Assembly: GCA_027475525.1 (NCBI GenBank)
Contig: JAMWFC010000082.1
Coordinates: forward strand, 2,916,115 to 2,980,114
DNA: 64,000 bases
Source of the DNA: Macrolepiota albuminosa
Taxonomy: Eukaryota; Basidiomycota; Agaricomycetes; Agaricales; Agaricaceae
Direction of reading: 5' to 3'
Part shown: positions 1 through 10,220 of the stretch, in pieces
Layout of the letters: the number at the start of each line of letters is the position of its first letter
Numbering within the stretch: position 1 is the first letter of the stretch
Program-made: the position numbers and the translations under genes
Notes under the pieces: generated by a model
The model's database searches: none
What the model was told of the DNA's origin: nothing
Seen by the model: only the letters and a program-made list of their open reading frames with translations

Positions 1-1
1 G

Positions 2-717
2 AGTGTGGTCGTGGAGGGGGAGGAGTACGTCACAGTCGACATATATGACGACGTCTACGACAATGAGTACTACAGTCATGACAGCGACTCCGAGTGCCTA
101 GCAGCGATGACGGATTGGCCATCCACAAATGATCCTGAACGGAATAACGTGGTTCAGATGAAGAAGGTGACTCTTTGTTGTGCAGAGGGCACTTTGCAGC
201 GCCCTACATTGAAACAAGCAGACAAGGAGTGCCTGGTCTCGTATGTGGACGTAGACGCCACAAGGCATGGACCCTATGGGACTCTGGGAGTACCACATCG
301 GGCATAACACCCCAGTTTGCCCATGTGTACAGAATATCCGTGCAGGAGTTGGATATGCCATTGGCGTTACAGCTGGGCACCGTAGGGAGCTGAGCCATGG
401 TGCAATATGGAACAAATGTGAATGTCCAAACGCTGGGCTCACGTAGCTGGGAATACATGGATGTAGCAAACTTTGATTGCTACGATATGATACTGGGAAC
501 GCCATTCATGCGGCGTAACAAAGTCATACTAGACTTTGACCACTGTCAGGTACTAGTGAATGGGAAAGTGATCCCAGCCGAACGAGCTACAGCAGACAAC
601 ACTGATAATCGTCTGCAACGTCATCGGTACTAGTGAATGGGAAAGTGATCCCAGCCGAACGAGCTACAGCAGACAACACTGATAATCGTCTGCAACGTCA
701 TCACACTACGGAGAAAC
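2..717 (+). pseudogene. gypsy-1 gag end and aspartic protease
   Basis: This is the acidic end of gag followed by a retropepsin-like region. In gypsy-2 the corresponding stretch reads WTLWDSGSTTIGITPQF, with the catalytic DSG triad; here the same region (about 250-320) reads WTLWDSGSTTSGITPQF after a frameshift. The flap-side motif DMILGTPFM follows at about 488-514. An in-frame TGA lies at 391-393 (after LGTVGS). The 77-bp duplication at 549-702 shifts the frame again, because 77 is not a multiple of three; without it the downstream residues line up with gypsy-2. The protease would cleave the Gag-Pol polyprotein, but this copy cannot make it intact. Confidence 0.8.
549..702. repeat. exact 77-bp tandem duplication 1
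   Basis: Bases 549-625 and 626-702 are identical. Flanking bases differ on both sides (A at 548 versus C at 625; G at 626 versus A at 703), so the unit is exactly 77 bp. It breaks the protease frame. It is one of six duplications with this same period in the window, which suggests an assembly overlap. Confidence 0.97.
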
Positions 718-944
718 GCAAGGACTCTCCATGACTTGGCCGGCGCAGAGTGCCGGCCGTGGAGGATGTGGAGGAGGAAGTGCAGGCTATGCCTGGACTG
801 AGCACAGACCACAACGTGGTAATGATGAGCGAGGAGGAGTATCAAGCCTCCAAGAGGAGCGACGAGCGAATAATCGCTCCTGATATTTGAGGCGCAAAGC
901 CTCCAGACAAGCACCATTGAAAGGCGAGATGACGGGAGAACTCA

Positions 945-2430
945 GTGGATGTGTGTCCACCTACGTCCTCACGAGTCAAGTTGGAAGACTTGAAAGACAG
1001 CATCCGAGAGGCGGAAGCCTCAAGAGAGGGGGACACATGGTCCCTATGGGAGCGACCAGCCCCCCTGCCAGAGTACAACTGGGCATACGACCCCCGAATG
1101 CCGCAAGAGTGGAACGAGCTGGTGGCAGCCACGTGTGCGCAAAATGCGCACCAGAGACGGGTGACCGTCAAACCAGCATATTGCCAGCCAGCCTCGGACG
1201 AGGTGTCCGTAGCGTACTCACTTGTACGTGAGGGGAAAAGCCTCGTGGCTTATAAGGCAGCGGCAGCGGGTGCTCTGCTGAGACTACATATACCCGATGA
1301 CAGTGTCAATCGGGTGCTCGCAATGCGTGAGCAGTATGCACCGCTGCCTTGGCCACCCTCAGAGATGGTGGAAGTACTTCCCCCGGTACGTATGAAGGGG
1401 AAGCAGAAGGCGACAAGCCTTCGTGAGGAAGATATTCCTTGGTTGCATCAGCAATGGCAAGAAGAATTTGCCAACATGGTCAACGGGACCAAGGAGGAGC
1501 TTCCGCCATGGCGGGAGGTGAACCATGAGATCAATCTCATAGACGAGAGCAAGCAGTATAAGTACCACTTGCCGCGCTGCCTGCGTGCCCTCCAGGAGCA
1601 ACTATGCGATAAGACTAATCGCTATTTGAATGCTCAATGGTGGTCCCCATGCACCACCGCTCAAGCTGCACCATTATTGTGCATCCCGAAGAAGGATGGA
1701 ACCCTTCGAACAGCTCTTGATGCGCGTCAGCGCAATGACAACACCATAAAGGATGTAACTCCTTTACCAGATCAGGAGGTGATCCGGGAAGACGTGGCTC
1801 AGGTGAAGTATCGCTCAAAGATTGACCTTACTGACGCTTACAAGCAGGTGCGCATTCGCACCGAAGACGTACCCAAGACCGTATTTGCATCGATCATGGG
1901 CACGTTCACGAGCAACATAATGCAAATTGGAGACTGTAATGCTCCAGCAACTTTCCAGAGGCTAATGACCTCTATCTTCTGAGACGTAATAGGACGTTTT
2001 ATGCATGTCTACTTAGATGACATATTCATCTACTTGGATACTATGGAGGAGCATGAGCAGCACCTCAGAGTCGTATTCGAATGACTGCGCAAGTACAAGT
2101 TGTACTTGAAGTGGAAGAAATGTGAGCTCTATGCTCAGAGTATAGACTGCCTAGGGCATGTCATAGATGAGCGGGGTATCTACCCCGATCAGGACAAGCT
2201 CGATCATATTCGGGAGTGGCGCACGCCCCGAAACTACAATGACATCCAACAATTCGTTGGCCTTGTCAACTACATATTGAGCTTCTTGCCCGATGTCACA
2301 GCCTATACTGGGCCACTTATGGCCATGACGCAGAATGGGTCGCCGTTCAATTGGAGGCCGTTGCACCAGCGGTGCTTCAAGATGGTCAAACAGATCTGTA
2401 CAAAGACTCCGGTGATTCGACCAATCGACA
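945..2430 (+). pseudogene. gypsy-1 reverse transcriptase
   Basis: RT fingers and palm are readable. The motif PLLCIPKKDGTLRTALDARQ lies at about 1665-1730, IDLTDAYKQVRI at about 1820-1855, and the active site YLDDIFIY at about 2010-2033. Stops interrupt it at 1981-1983 and near 2083. The thumb and connection follow in the frame of 2100-2430, with the motif FVGLVNYILSFLPDV. The polymerase would copy element RNA into cDNA. The RNase H domain that should follow is absent: at about 2430 the text jumps from VIRPIDK to the acidic linker that precedes integrase. Gypsy-2 carries that domain at the equivalent position. Confidence 0.88.
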
Positions 2431-4040
2431 AGGAGCATGAAGCTGTGGACCCAGCATCCACTGGAGAGCACGAGCGCCCCGATATACCCGTTACGCTTGC
2501 GGAGATGCTCGAAGGCAAATTGCCTTCATCCCAGCCCCCTAGCCTGGTCGATGACGACTTCCAGAAGGAAGTGGTGCAGGACTATGGCGATGATTCTCTC
2601 TTTGCCGAGATACTCGCCAATTCCGACGACCATCCTCGGTTCAGGCATGAGCCTGGTGGACTGATCACGATGGAGAACCGTCAAGGGGTAGCAGTGGTAT
2701 GCCTCCCCCATACGCGAACCATTATCATGCGGGTCTTGGATCAGGCCCATGCACTGGTGGGGCACTTTGGTGCTGCCCGGACGTTGGGCTACATCCGGAG
2801 ATGGTATTGGTGGCCACGTATGGCCCAAGAAGTGACTAAGTTCTGCGCTTTATGCGCAGCGTGTCAGAGGGCAAAGTTGCCTCCTGGATCCCCTCCTGGG
2901 AAGCTACACCAGCTACCAGTACTGGTGAAACCTTGGGACTCCATTGGAATGGACTTTGTAGGTCCCTTTCCCGAGTCCAGAGGGTTCGATTACCTCTGGG
3001 TGGTCATCTGCCGCATGACAAGTATGGTGCACCTCATACCGGTACGAACTACACTGACGGCTAAGGAGCTGTCATGGATCTACCTGAGGGAGATCGTTAG
3101 GCTGCATGGGCTGCCTAGCATCATTGTGAGTGACCATGACTCGAAGTTCATGTCTCAATGGTGGAGGGAACTTCACAAACTGTTAGGAGCGCGACTCCTC
3201 ATGTCGACGTCCTTCCATCCTCAAACAGATAGGCAAACAGAGCGGGCTAACCGCAGTATAGGTCAGATTCTGAGGGCAGTTGTTCGCCCTGACCAACGGG
3301 ACTGGGTGGACTGGTGTCCACTCACTGAGTTCGCGATTAACGCAAGTATCTCAGATACCACAGGGTATGCGCCCTTTGAGCTCAACAGAGGGTACTTGCC
3401 CTCCATGCTGCACAAAGTTCGTGCTGATATGGTGGCCCACTGAGGAGTTGTCGAGTTTGCCAGGCAGGCCCTGGAGAACCTTGCATCAGTGCATGACGCC
3501 ATCATAGAGGGGCGAGTCTTCCAGGCAAAAAACACCAATTACCGTAGGCGAGCAGACCTGCCAATAGCAGTAGGAGCGTTGGTGTACCTATCAACGTGTA
3601 ATCTGAGGCTCCCAAAGGGACGGGTGAGTAAACTCTGCCCAAAATGGGTAGGCCCATACCGCGTTCTAGATGCAGAGCCAAGTACCTCCAACTACATGTT
3701 GGAGCTGCCTCTGGCATTACAGAAACGACGCATTGTTCCTAAGTTTCATATGTTGCTGTTGCGACCTTACAGCGCGTCTGACGATGCACTATTCCCTAAC
3801 AGGACAACCCTGGGCCCCTATGATTTTGGGGCTCGAGACGATGATGAATGGTTCATTGAGTGCATAATTGGGCACCGTTGGACTGAGCGTAACACACTCG
3901 AGTTTGAGGTACAATGGTCCCTTGGGGACACAACATGGGAGCCACACTCCCATTGCTCCAAGTTGGCGGCACTTGACCGTTATTTGGAGTTGAAGGGCGT
4001 TAAGCACCCACATCAATTAAGTAAGCGTCCTGGCACTTAA
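2431..4040 (+). pseudogene. gypsy-1 integrase with C-terminal chromodomain
   Basis: The HHCC zinc finger is visible as H-ALVGHFG and, further on, C-ALC-AAC-Q (about 2745-2870). The DDE core follows: SIGMDFVGPFP (first Asp), IIVSDHDSKF (second Asp) and QTDRQTERANR (Glu, about 3220-3250). One TGA at 3441-3443 splits the frame. The C-terminal part (about 3840-4000) resembles a chromodomain, with DDEWFIECIIGHRW and VQWSLGDTTWEP, placing the element among chromoviruses. Integrase joins cDNA to target DNA, and the chromodomain can bias targeting to modified chromatin. Apart from the TGA the integrase is well preserved. Confidence 0.92.
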
Positions 4041-4049
4041 TTTGATTGG

Positions 4050-4203
4050 CAGTGCCGATTGTGGCTTGGCTGAGTTGGTCAGCAGCTGTGGCTGAAACAC
4101 GTCTTAAAAGGCGAAATTTCTTTTTCCAGTGCCGATTGTGGCTTGGCTGAGTTGGTCAGCAGCTGTGGCTGAAACACGTCTTAAAAGGCGAAATTTCTTT
4201 TTC
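4050..4203. repeat. exact 77-bp tandem duplication 2
   Basis: Bases 4050-4126 equal bases 4127-4203. The preceding bases (G versus C) and following bases (C versus G) differ. It lies between the integrase stop and the likely ORF3 start. Confidence 0.97.
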
Positions 4204-4220
4204 GCCTTTTTTCCTCAACC

Positions 4221-4248
4221 ATGGACAACATGCCCATGGATCAGTCTG

Positions 4249-4279
<31 letters not shown>

Positions 4280-5698
4280 CCTTGAGTTTGCGCCGTCGGT
4301 CTTACCATCGGCTGAAGGGGGGGGCAGATGGCTCCCCCGCTGACCCAAAATGCGCCCCAGTGGGGACAATCGCAACCAGCTGTGGGCTTCCCACAGCAGC
4401 AGCAACCACCAGCGGCGGGCTACCTGCCGCAGCAGCCAGTGATCAGTGGCTATCCGCCACTTCAAACCATGCAGGGCAACTTCATGCCCCAGAACGCACC
4501 TGTGGGTGGCTATCAGCCCCAACAACCAGTATCGGGTGCTTATGCGCCACATCACGCAGAGGGCCAATCCCAACAACAGGCCTACGGGGGGCTAGTCAGC
4601 CCCCAAGCAGCGCCAGGATGGGGGCAGTTTGCCCCCGCTATGGCAAGAGGGGCTATGGGCGCACATCCTTTGCCCCAGTTTACCCCCCCCCGGCACACTA
4701 CCCTGGAATGGGTGGTGTGCCCGTAATGATGCCGTACCCCCCGGCTTGGATGGGGGCTTGGGGAGCAATGCCTCAGTACAGCAACTTGCATGAGTCGCAA
4801 GCCAAGGGAGGCTGGTCAATTTCCCTGTTGACCACAGCACCAATTGACAATCTAGAGGGATGCAAAGCATCCCTCGTGCAGGCCACCGTGGCCATTGAGA
4901 GCACAGAAACTCTCAGTCCAGGACGGAGCATCAGTTCATTGGCTGATGCGCCGACGGAGAGCTTGGCCAAGCTCTCCTTGCTACAGCGGCTGGAAATGCA
5001 CGGAGCATCAGTTCATTGGCTGATGCGCCGACGGAGAGCTTGGCCAAGCTCTCCTTGCTACAGCGGCTGGAAATGCCACGCCAATCCGAGCCCAGCTCGG
5101 AAGAAGAGTCGCGTCCTTGACGCGACAAAGGAAAAGCACGGGCTGTCGAGCCTAGTCACAACCAGGACTTAGTCCTGGCTACCCTTCTCCAACGTTTGGG
5201 AGATAACAGGTACGATGTACCTGCAGAGTCATCATTCCTCTGTGATGCAGAGGCAGTTGTCCTCATCTGCCGGATGATGGACGACATGGATCATATGCGT
5301 GCCCAGCGCAAAACTGATCTCCTTGCCCTATCGGCCACTCATAAGCGGCAGACTACACCCCCGAGTCGGGACACCGACTCCAGCAAAAGGGCGCGTCAGC
5401 AAGGAGTGGAGGACGCGCCCTCCTGCTCGATTAAGTCAAGCGTTGCTGCCCCTGGCCAGGAGGCCGGCCTAGGACGGGACATCCTTCCCTATGAAGATGT
5501 CCCTGCTCCAGCCGCCCCCCGGCTTATCCAGCGCCTCGCCAGCGGCGCGTCTGAGGTCGCGTCTTTGCAACCAGTATTCGTGGTGTCCACCACGTACTCT
5601 GGGGAGCAGAGTTCCAGGGGCGTGAGCACACGCCCCACTGAGGCTAAGGCCTCACAACCCCGAAAGGATTGTCAGGATAAGCAACCGAAAGGGCACAC
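4221..5698 (+). pseudogene. gypsy-1 ORF3, N-terminal part (unknown function)
   Basis: The first good start is ATG 4221. The product opens with a run of eight Gln and then a long Gln/Pro/Gly-rich, probably disordered region. Two homopolymers shift the frame: a run of seven G at 4317-4323 and a run of C near 4684-4692. A 77-bp duplication at 4923-5076 shifts it again. Past the disordered region, about 5215-5360, residues match gypsy-2 ORF3: DVPAESSFLCDAEAVVL here against LVPATAFFLQDSLAVMV there. I recognise no domain, signal peptide or membrane segment. The reading is cut at 5698 by an inserted LTR. Position after the chromodomain is where some retroelements carry env, but nothing here looks like an envelope protein. 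Confidence 0.65.
4923..5076. repeat. exact 77-bp tandem duplication 3
   Basis: Bases 4923-4999 equal bases 5000-5076, with mismatching flanks on both sides (G versus C before; A versus C after). It frameshifts ORF3. Confidence 0.97.
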
Positions 5699-6817
5699 TG
5701 ATGACGCCAACTGTGGTTGGGTGCGCTGGACGTATACACAGTACAACGCCGTCTCCAGCGCTTGGCGTACGTAGTTGTGAGGAGTCCTGACAGGGTCCCG
5801 GTGTGCTCGAGTGGAGGTAGTAAAATGATGCGCTAGATTATAGCGCCTCGGGGGCTACCTGGCAGACGGTAAGCGTCGTGGTTTAGGCAAAGATATCGGA
5901 GAAAAGACGAGTAGCGCAGCGTATTGTGCCCGTAGGTGGCACCATAAACGATGAAGACGAGATAGACGAAGCTAGCGCCTGACTTAGTGACGAAGTCGAA
6001 GGAAGCTAGCGCGAGTTGAATGCTAAGTGTAACCGTGTGTTCGAGGGGTTGCGATTTGTTGTTATATACATGTAAAGTAGCTATTTTATATACTATGCGC
6101 TACCATGTTTGCCAAGATACAAGCCCATCTGCGGCGCTACCTCCTAGCGCCTCTCCTCGTGGTTTCCTCTAACGGCGACCTGTCAACGGCGACCTTTTGC
6201 ACATAGCTGACGGCGACCTTTTGCACATAGCTGACGGCGACCTTTTGCACATAGCTGACGGCGACCAATGGCGTTATGACCCACGGCGACCAGCGGCGAC
6301 TCTATATTGACTTAGAATTGTACGAGTCTGCTCACTTTTACTATATCTCCGATTGGCCAGGCTGTTCCGGGGTATGGTCGGAAAATCCTCGACAGACGCC
6401 GTGAGCGCTAATGTCAGCGCTACTCATTGTATTAGTTCCTGGCAGGTCCAGATGTCAGATTTAAGTATATCCAGTGCCGCCGTCATTGATCCTTTTAGAC
6501 TTCTGATTGAAGTTCCTCGTCAAATGGCAGCGCCTGCTGCTGGCTCCTTCTGGCAGTGATCGGGGTTTAGTTAGAGTCCTCTCCCGCCGTCGTGTTAGCG
6601 TTATACGTTATGAGCCTTCTTCATCCTTGGGCTAGGTGAAAGGAGTGCGCTGAAGGCCTGGTAGCTAGGGGTTAGGATAAATTTCCACATCCTGTAGTAA
6701 TTTGCCAGAGCTAGAGCTGCTCTATATTCCCAACTGGTCGCTAGAGTCCTGAATACGTCAAGTGTTGGTTGGCCTATAATGTCCCTTGATGCGCTCAGTC
6801 CGAGTAGAAGCCTATCA
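5699..6817. mobile_element. LTR-Y copy 1, solo LTR-like insertion in ORF3
   Basis: This stretch has a clear homologue at 19485-20760 and a partial one at 22375-22693. All run from a TGAT-type start (TGATGACGCC here) to an AGCCTATCA-type end, the short TG/CA inverted termini expected of an LTR. It carries no coding capacity that I can support. An A/T-rich stretch with TATA-like words lies near 6063-6095. It separates two halves of ORF3. I could not settle a target duplication: GCACA before and GCATA after are possible with one mismatch. Family name is mine. Confidence 0.7.
6186..6265. repeat. 24-bp microrepeat, three copies plus a partial
   Basis: A 24-bp unit beginning ACGGCGACCTTTTGCACATA repeats at 6186, 6210 and 6234, with a partial fourth at 6258. 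The homologous place in LTR-Y copy 2 (around 19950-19990) has related but non-repeated sequence, so this is a local expansion. Confidence 0.9.
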
Positions 6818-7783
6818 ACGCATACATCAACGTGCACTTCCCCAAGGATGCCCCGAAAGGGGCCCCAGAGGCTAACATCCCCTTTTTACCCGCAATACTG
6901 GTAGAGGGCCTGCCGGCCCGACTTCCGTGGTGTGTGTGGGCAATGGACCCATGGTCTGAGAAGTCGGAACTGGAGAGGCTGCCATCCCCGCCCTCCGATG
7001 ACGATTGGTATGAGGAGCCTGAAGAGGCTCGTATGGAATCCCCTGTGCCGCATGAGATGGCGGCACAATGTATGGCGTGCAAACGGCGCAACAGCAATCA
7101 ACGGGCCAAGATGGAACGTTGGGCGCAGGATAGCGCCAAGCAAGGAGCTGCCCTCCTCGAGGACCAAACCGGGCACATTCCTGATGCACTCGGTGTTGTG
7201 ATCTATCGTGATCACACTATTGAGCGCCAGAACTCATTCTTTGGCGCGGGGTTAGCTCCCCAATTCTATTGGTCGCCAGTGACCAATACCATCTTCGTCG
7301 AGCAAGAAGCCCGTGCAGCCAGGTCCTTCAAGACCGATAAAGAGAGCAACGCCGCGGCGATGCCCCACAACAGTAAGGTGTACCAAGTGGCACCTCGTGG
7401 GTTTCCCCACAGTCCTCAAAAAGTCCGCAGACTTCATGCACTGGTTAACAACCAGTTTACGCTAATTCGTCAGTGTCAGTTGGGCTACCTCTTGCTCAAC
7501 GAATTCAAGTGGGTGGCGCTCAACTGCCACCCTACTGCCCGAGACAGAGCTATGTCTCATTTACTCAACAAGGTTGAGTATAGGACTATTGCGGTACCCT
7601 TTGCGAGTCCAGAAGAGCAGGAGAATGTCCCGCAAATGATTGTGCCAACACGGCTCTATCGCCGCAAAGAGGGAGGGAAAATTGCCTTCGTCGGCCTTAC
7701 CCCCCCTGATCCAAAGCAACCATTTGCTTTGGACTACCTGGGCTCATACGCCCTCCTCTATGGACATCCTGGGACGTCCAACG
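6818..7783 (+). pseudogene. gypsy-1 ORF3, middle part
   Basis: An open frame from about 6832 to 7783 aligns along its length with gypsy-2 ORF3 (32807-33780). Shared landmarks are IPDALGV here against IPDGLGM there, VAPRGFPHSP against HAPRGLSCTP, and an acidic linker rich in Glu/Asp in the first third. A short CMACKRR motif near 7073 holds two cysteines but no complete zinc finger. I do not recognise the family. The frame is cut at 7783 by an insertion with a 6-bp target duplication, CCAACG; reading across to 8742 restores the frame exactly. Confidence 0.7.
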
Positions 7784-8735
7784 TTGATAGGACCCCATAC
7801 AGGATCAGCGCATCAACGGCAGGCGACGGCAACGCGGCACCAACTCAAAATACCTTAGCGCGCGCTAATTATCCAATTTGGGCGATATTTGACGGCCGCG
7901 CACGGCAAGAAGCAGATCCGATCAATGATAGCGCCGACGGCAGACAGAATGACAACTGACAGATGGCATCAGTCACTGACGACAGCGCTTAGCGAGAAGT
8001 CTGATGATCTATCAAAAACTGACGGACAGCTTGGCGTTTGACCTTGGCGTCTGACACCGCTTAGCGTCTCGATTTGGCGCCTAACGTCGCTTAGGTGTTC
8101 TGACAGACAGAAGTTTGACCTTGGCGTCTGACACCGCTTAGCGTCTCGATTTGGCGCCTAACGTCGCTTAGGTGTTCTGACAGACAGAAGGGAGATGGAT
8201 TGATGGTTTAGCACCGCGATCTGCCGCCTGGTGGCGCCAAGGGTCTTGAAAAGACGGTAGGAATCTGAAACCGTTGGAGCTACCCCTATGAAATTTTCCA
8301 GTTTACCGCACTTTGGCGATGGTTGGTCACTGGCGACGGTGAACTCCTTGTAGTATATATATTACTTACCGACTTGTACATACACCATCAGAACAATAGA
8401 CCAGAGTTTACTACTCCCCTTTCCTCAGTCTCCCTTACGCTCAAGAGCTCATTTACGCTATGGTCGGCAACGTCAAACTCATCGGCAGTTGCAGACGTTC
8501 GCCAATACTCGACATACTCGCGCCTTGCAACTACGGCAGGCACTATCGACGCTTAGACCTCGCTAAGCTTATCGGGCTCTTGCCGCTTACCTTTGCCGTG
8601 TTCACTTATCGCATTTTCCTTAGGCGCTTTACCTTAGCGCTTGACACTTGCCGACCCCGTTACCGACTTTTACCCTCTTTCACAGGCGCGTTCTCTGGGA
8701 CCTGCCCGGGACTCCTCACCACACTTTTAGCGCGC
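7784..8735. mobile_element. unclassified 0.95-kb insertion in ORF3 with 6-bp duplication
   Basis: CCAACG occurs at 7778-7783 and again at 8736-8741. Removing one copy plus the 952 bp between them rejoins ORF3 in frame (TSN then AHSWYGN). The insert starts TTGATAGGACC and ends TTTTAGCGCGC, with no long terminal inverted repeats and no coding region I can support. It contains an exact 77-bp duplication (8036-8189) and a TATA-like stretch near 8349. It could be a solo LTR with altered ends or a non-autonomous element. Confidence 0.72.
8036..8189. repeat. exact 77-bp tandem duplication 4
   Basis: Bases 8036-8112 equal 8113-8189. The base after each copy is also G, so identity runs one base beyond the unit; the base before differs (C versus A). 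Period is 77 bp. Confidence 0.96.
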
Positions 8736-8741
8736 CCAACG

Positions 8742-9685
8742 CACACTCTTGGTACGGTAACCCACCAGTTACATTTGTTGCTGACCAAACTTTGGGCGTC
8801 ATCAACGTATGGACCGGTCTGGCCATGGACCATGCCATGCGCATTCATTGGCACAGCCTCTTTGGGTTTGCACTTGTATGCGCCCTCAGCGCCAGCCGCG
8901 CCTCCAAGTCCACGGTACACAAGTACCTGGCCTATATCTTTGCAAGGCCAGGCCTCTACAAAGAGGCCGTGGCTGAGTACAAGGTGGCCACGGGACAAGT
9001 CTTTGTGCCCCTCCACGCCGACGACCCTAACTTCAAGGCTCGGGCTGTGGACATCCCGGAAGCGTCAGCTTCCGTGTTCACCACTTTGGACGTGTTATGC
9101 ATCCTTCTTCATAATCAAATCCCGGTCAGCTGGGCTGACCATGCGTATACTTATGGGGTCACCTACTTGGCCCATTTATTCTTCAGCGACAGCTGGCTCT
9201 ACAACGAGGCGGCCGCTATCAACGACAAGAGGCTACAATGCCTCGACCATTACGGTACACCCCAGTCCATCGCTCAGTAGGATGGGTGGCGCAAGGCCAC
9301 CATTGGCAATTGCCAACGCCTGATGCTCCAGCAGCAGGATAGTCGTCATGCTTACGACGACGCGCTCACTAAGGGGATGTACCTCCTCATCGGGCAAGAC
9401 ATTCATGCCCACGAGATCTGGACGCGCCAGTACCCGTCCAACACTGGGGATCTTCCTGATCCCCAACCACCTATTCCGGGGTCAATCGTCAACCCCAATC
9501 TCACACTGTCCCGCCTCCAGGACTATGACGACTCCCTGCCAGTAGCAGAGCCTTCAGGCACTTCCTATGTGCCCGCATCCGAGGATGAACTCCTTGACTA
9601 CGACATGGACGACGCAACTGCTGATCCATTCCGGGAGCCTGGGGACTCTCCCATTGCCCCTGTCCCTGACTTACCGACGGCATGA
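8742..9685 (+). pseudogene. gypsy-1 ORF3, C-terminal part
   Basis: This is the best conserved part of ORF3. Landmarks shared with gypsy-2 include RIHWHSLFGFALVCAL against RMHWQTLFGFTLCQAL, CILLHNQIPVSWADHAYTYG against RILLHNWVPLDWMDHAYTYG, and DHYGTPQSIAQ against FKYGTPAAIPQ. One TAG (9278-9280) interrupts it. The tail is acidic and ends with TGA 9683-9685, 45 bp before the LTR. The conserved His, Asp and Trp positions suggest a folded domain, but I cannot name a family. Confidence 0.72.
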
Positions 9686-9730
9686 CTGTCGTATTATCTC
9701 AAGACTGTAGCTTGGTCTGATTGGGGAGTG

Positions 9731-10041
9731 TGTAGCGTAGTCCGCTATGTGGCGTTGGCCACATAGCTTTACTTACTGTATAGTAGACACTATTATATTA
9801 TATTTATTATAATATAATATTAATTTACATTATTATATAAATAGTTTACCAGCTGCTTACAAAGCAGCTTATTTTTGTTGTATACTACATTGTCAATAGA
9901 CCGGTCTGGTCTGATTCAGTGTTGTGTGCACACTAAGCTATCCAAAATCCTTTGTTGTATACTACATTGTCAATAGACCGGTCTGGTCTGATTCAGTGTT
10001 GTGTGCACACTAAGCTATCCAAAATCCGTAACTTTGTTACA
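9731..10041 (+). repeat. gypsy-1 3' LTR
   Basis: It begins TGTAGCGTAG just after the polypurine tract and ends CTTTGTTACA. These ends resemble those of the gypsy-2 LTR (TGTAACGGAG and GGTTACA). Length is 311 bp as assembled, or 234 bp if the 77-bp duplication at 9874-10027 is an artefact. It contains a long A/T-rich stretch (9790-9845). LINE-2 sequence resumes at 10042. Confidence 0.85.
9874..10027. repeat. exact 77-bp tandem duplication 5
   Basis: Bases 9874-9950 equal 9951-10027; flanks differ (T versus C before; T versus G after). It lies inside the gypsy-1 3' LTR. Confidence 0.97.
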
Positions 10042-10220
10042 TCGAGGAAGGGCTCTTGAATGGCCAGTACATCCCAGTCCATGGGATTAGCCGTGTTCAG
10101 CATAGCGGCCTGCGCTATGTCTGATTTTCGAACATTTTGCTGCCAGATGCGGATCTTCTCTGGTGCTTTTGAAGGGAGCCTGTTCATTGAGATGGTGCAG
10201 GTGTGAAGGTGGTCGTCCAC
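10042..10220 (-). pseudogene. LINE-2 ORF2 start, AP-endonuclease N-terminus
   Basis: Beginning at ATG 10220, the product reads into RIWQQNVRKSDIAQ and then DWDVLAIQEPFLD. The NVR and QEP motifs are the first two catalytic-site blocks of APE-type LINE endonucleases (Asn and Glu metal ligands). The start overlaps the end of ORF1 by about 37 bp in another frame, a common arrangement for translational coupling. The reading is lost at 10042 where the gypsy-1 LTR begins. Confidence 0.85.

Larger units (their letters stand above)
1..10041 (+). mobile_element. Ty3/gypsy LTR retrotransposon gypsy-1, 5' end outside the window
   Basis: The order on the plus strand is gag end, aspartic protease, RT, integrase, chromodomain, a long extra coding region (ORF3) and a 3' LTR. 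The purine-rich stretch TTGGGGAGTG (9721-9730) directly before the LTR is the likely polypurine tract. Integrase lies after RT, which is the Ty3/gypsy order. Sequence after 10041 is LINE-2 ORF2, so gypsy-1 inserted into that LINE. The element carries four 77-bp exact duplications in its internal part and one in its LTR, lacks RNase H, and holds two insertions in ORF3 (5699-6817 and 7784-8735). Its closest relative in the window is gypsy-2, with matching domains throughout but better CpG preservation here. The 5' LTR and most of gag lie outside the window. Confidence 0.9.

Noticed and set aside
549..702. 77-bp duplications as a new kind of repeat or integration footprint
   Set aside because: Identical length at six unrelated sites with no common sequence or junction motif fits an assembly overlap far better.
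4129..5172. Open frame of 347 codons read as one protein
   Set aside because: Its first half is out of the Gln/Pro-rich ORF3 frame and its end follows the 77-bp duplication. It joins unrelated frames by chance.
5692..5774. C-terminal tail GWVRWTYTQYNAVSSAWRT as part of ORF3
   Set aside because: The same DNA opens LTR-Y copy 2 at 19485, so these codons are LTR sequence read through, not ORF3.
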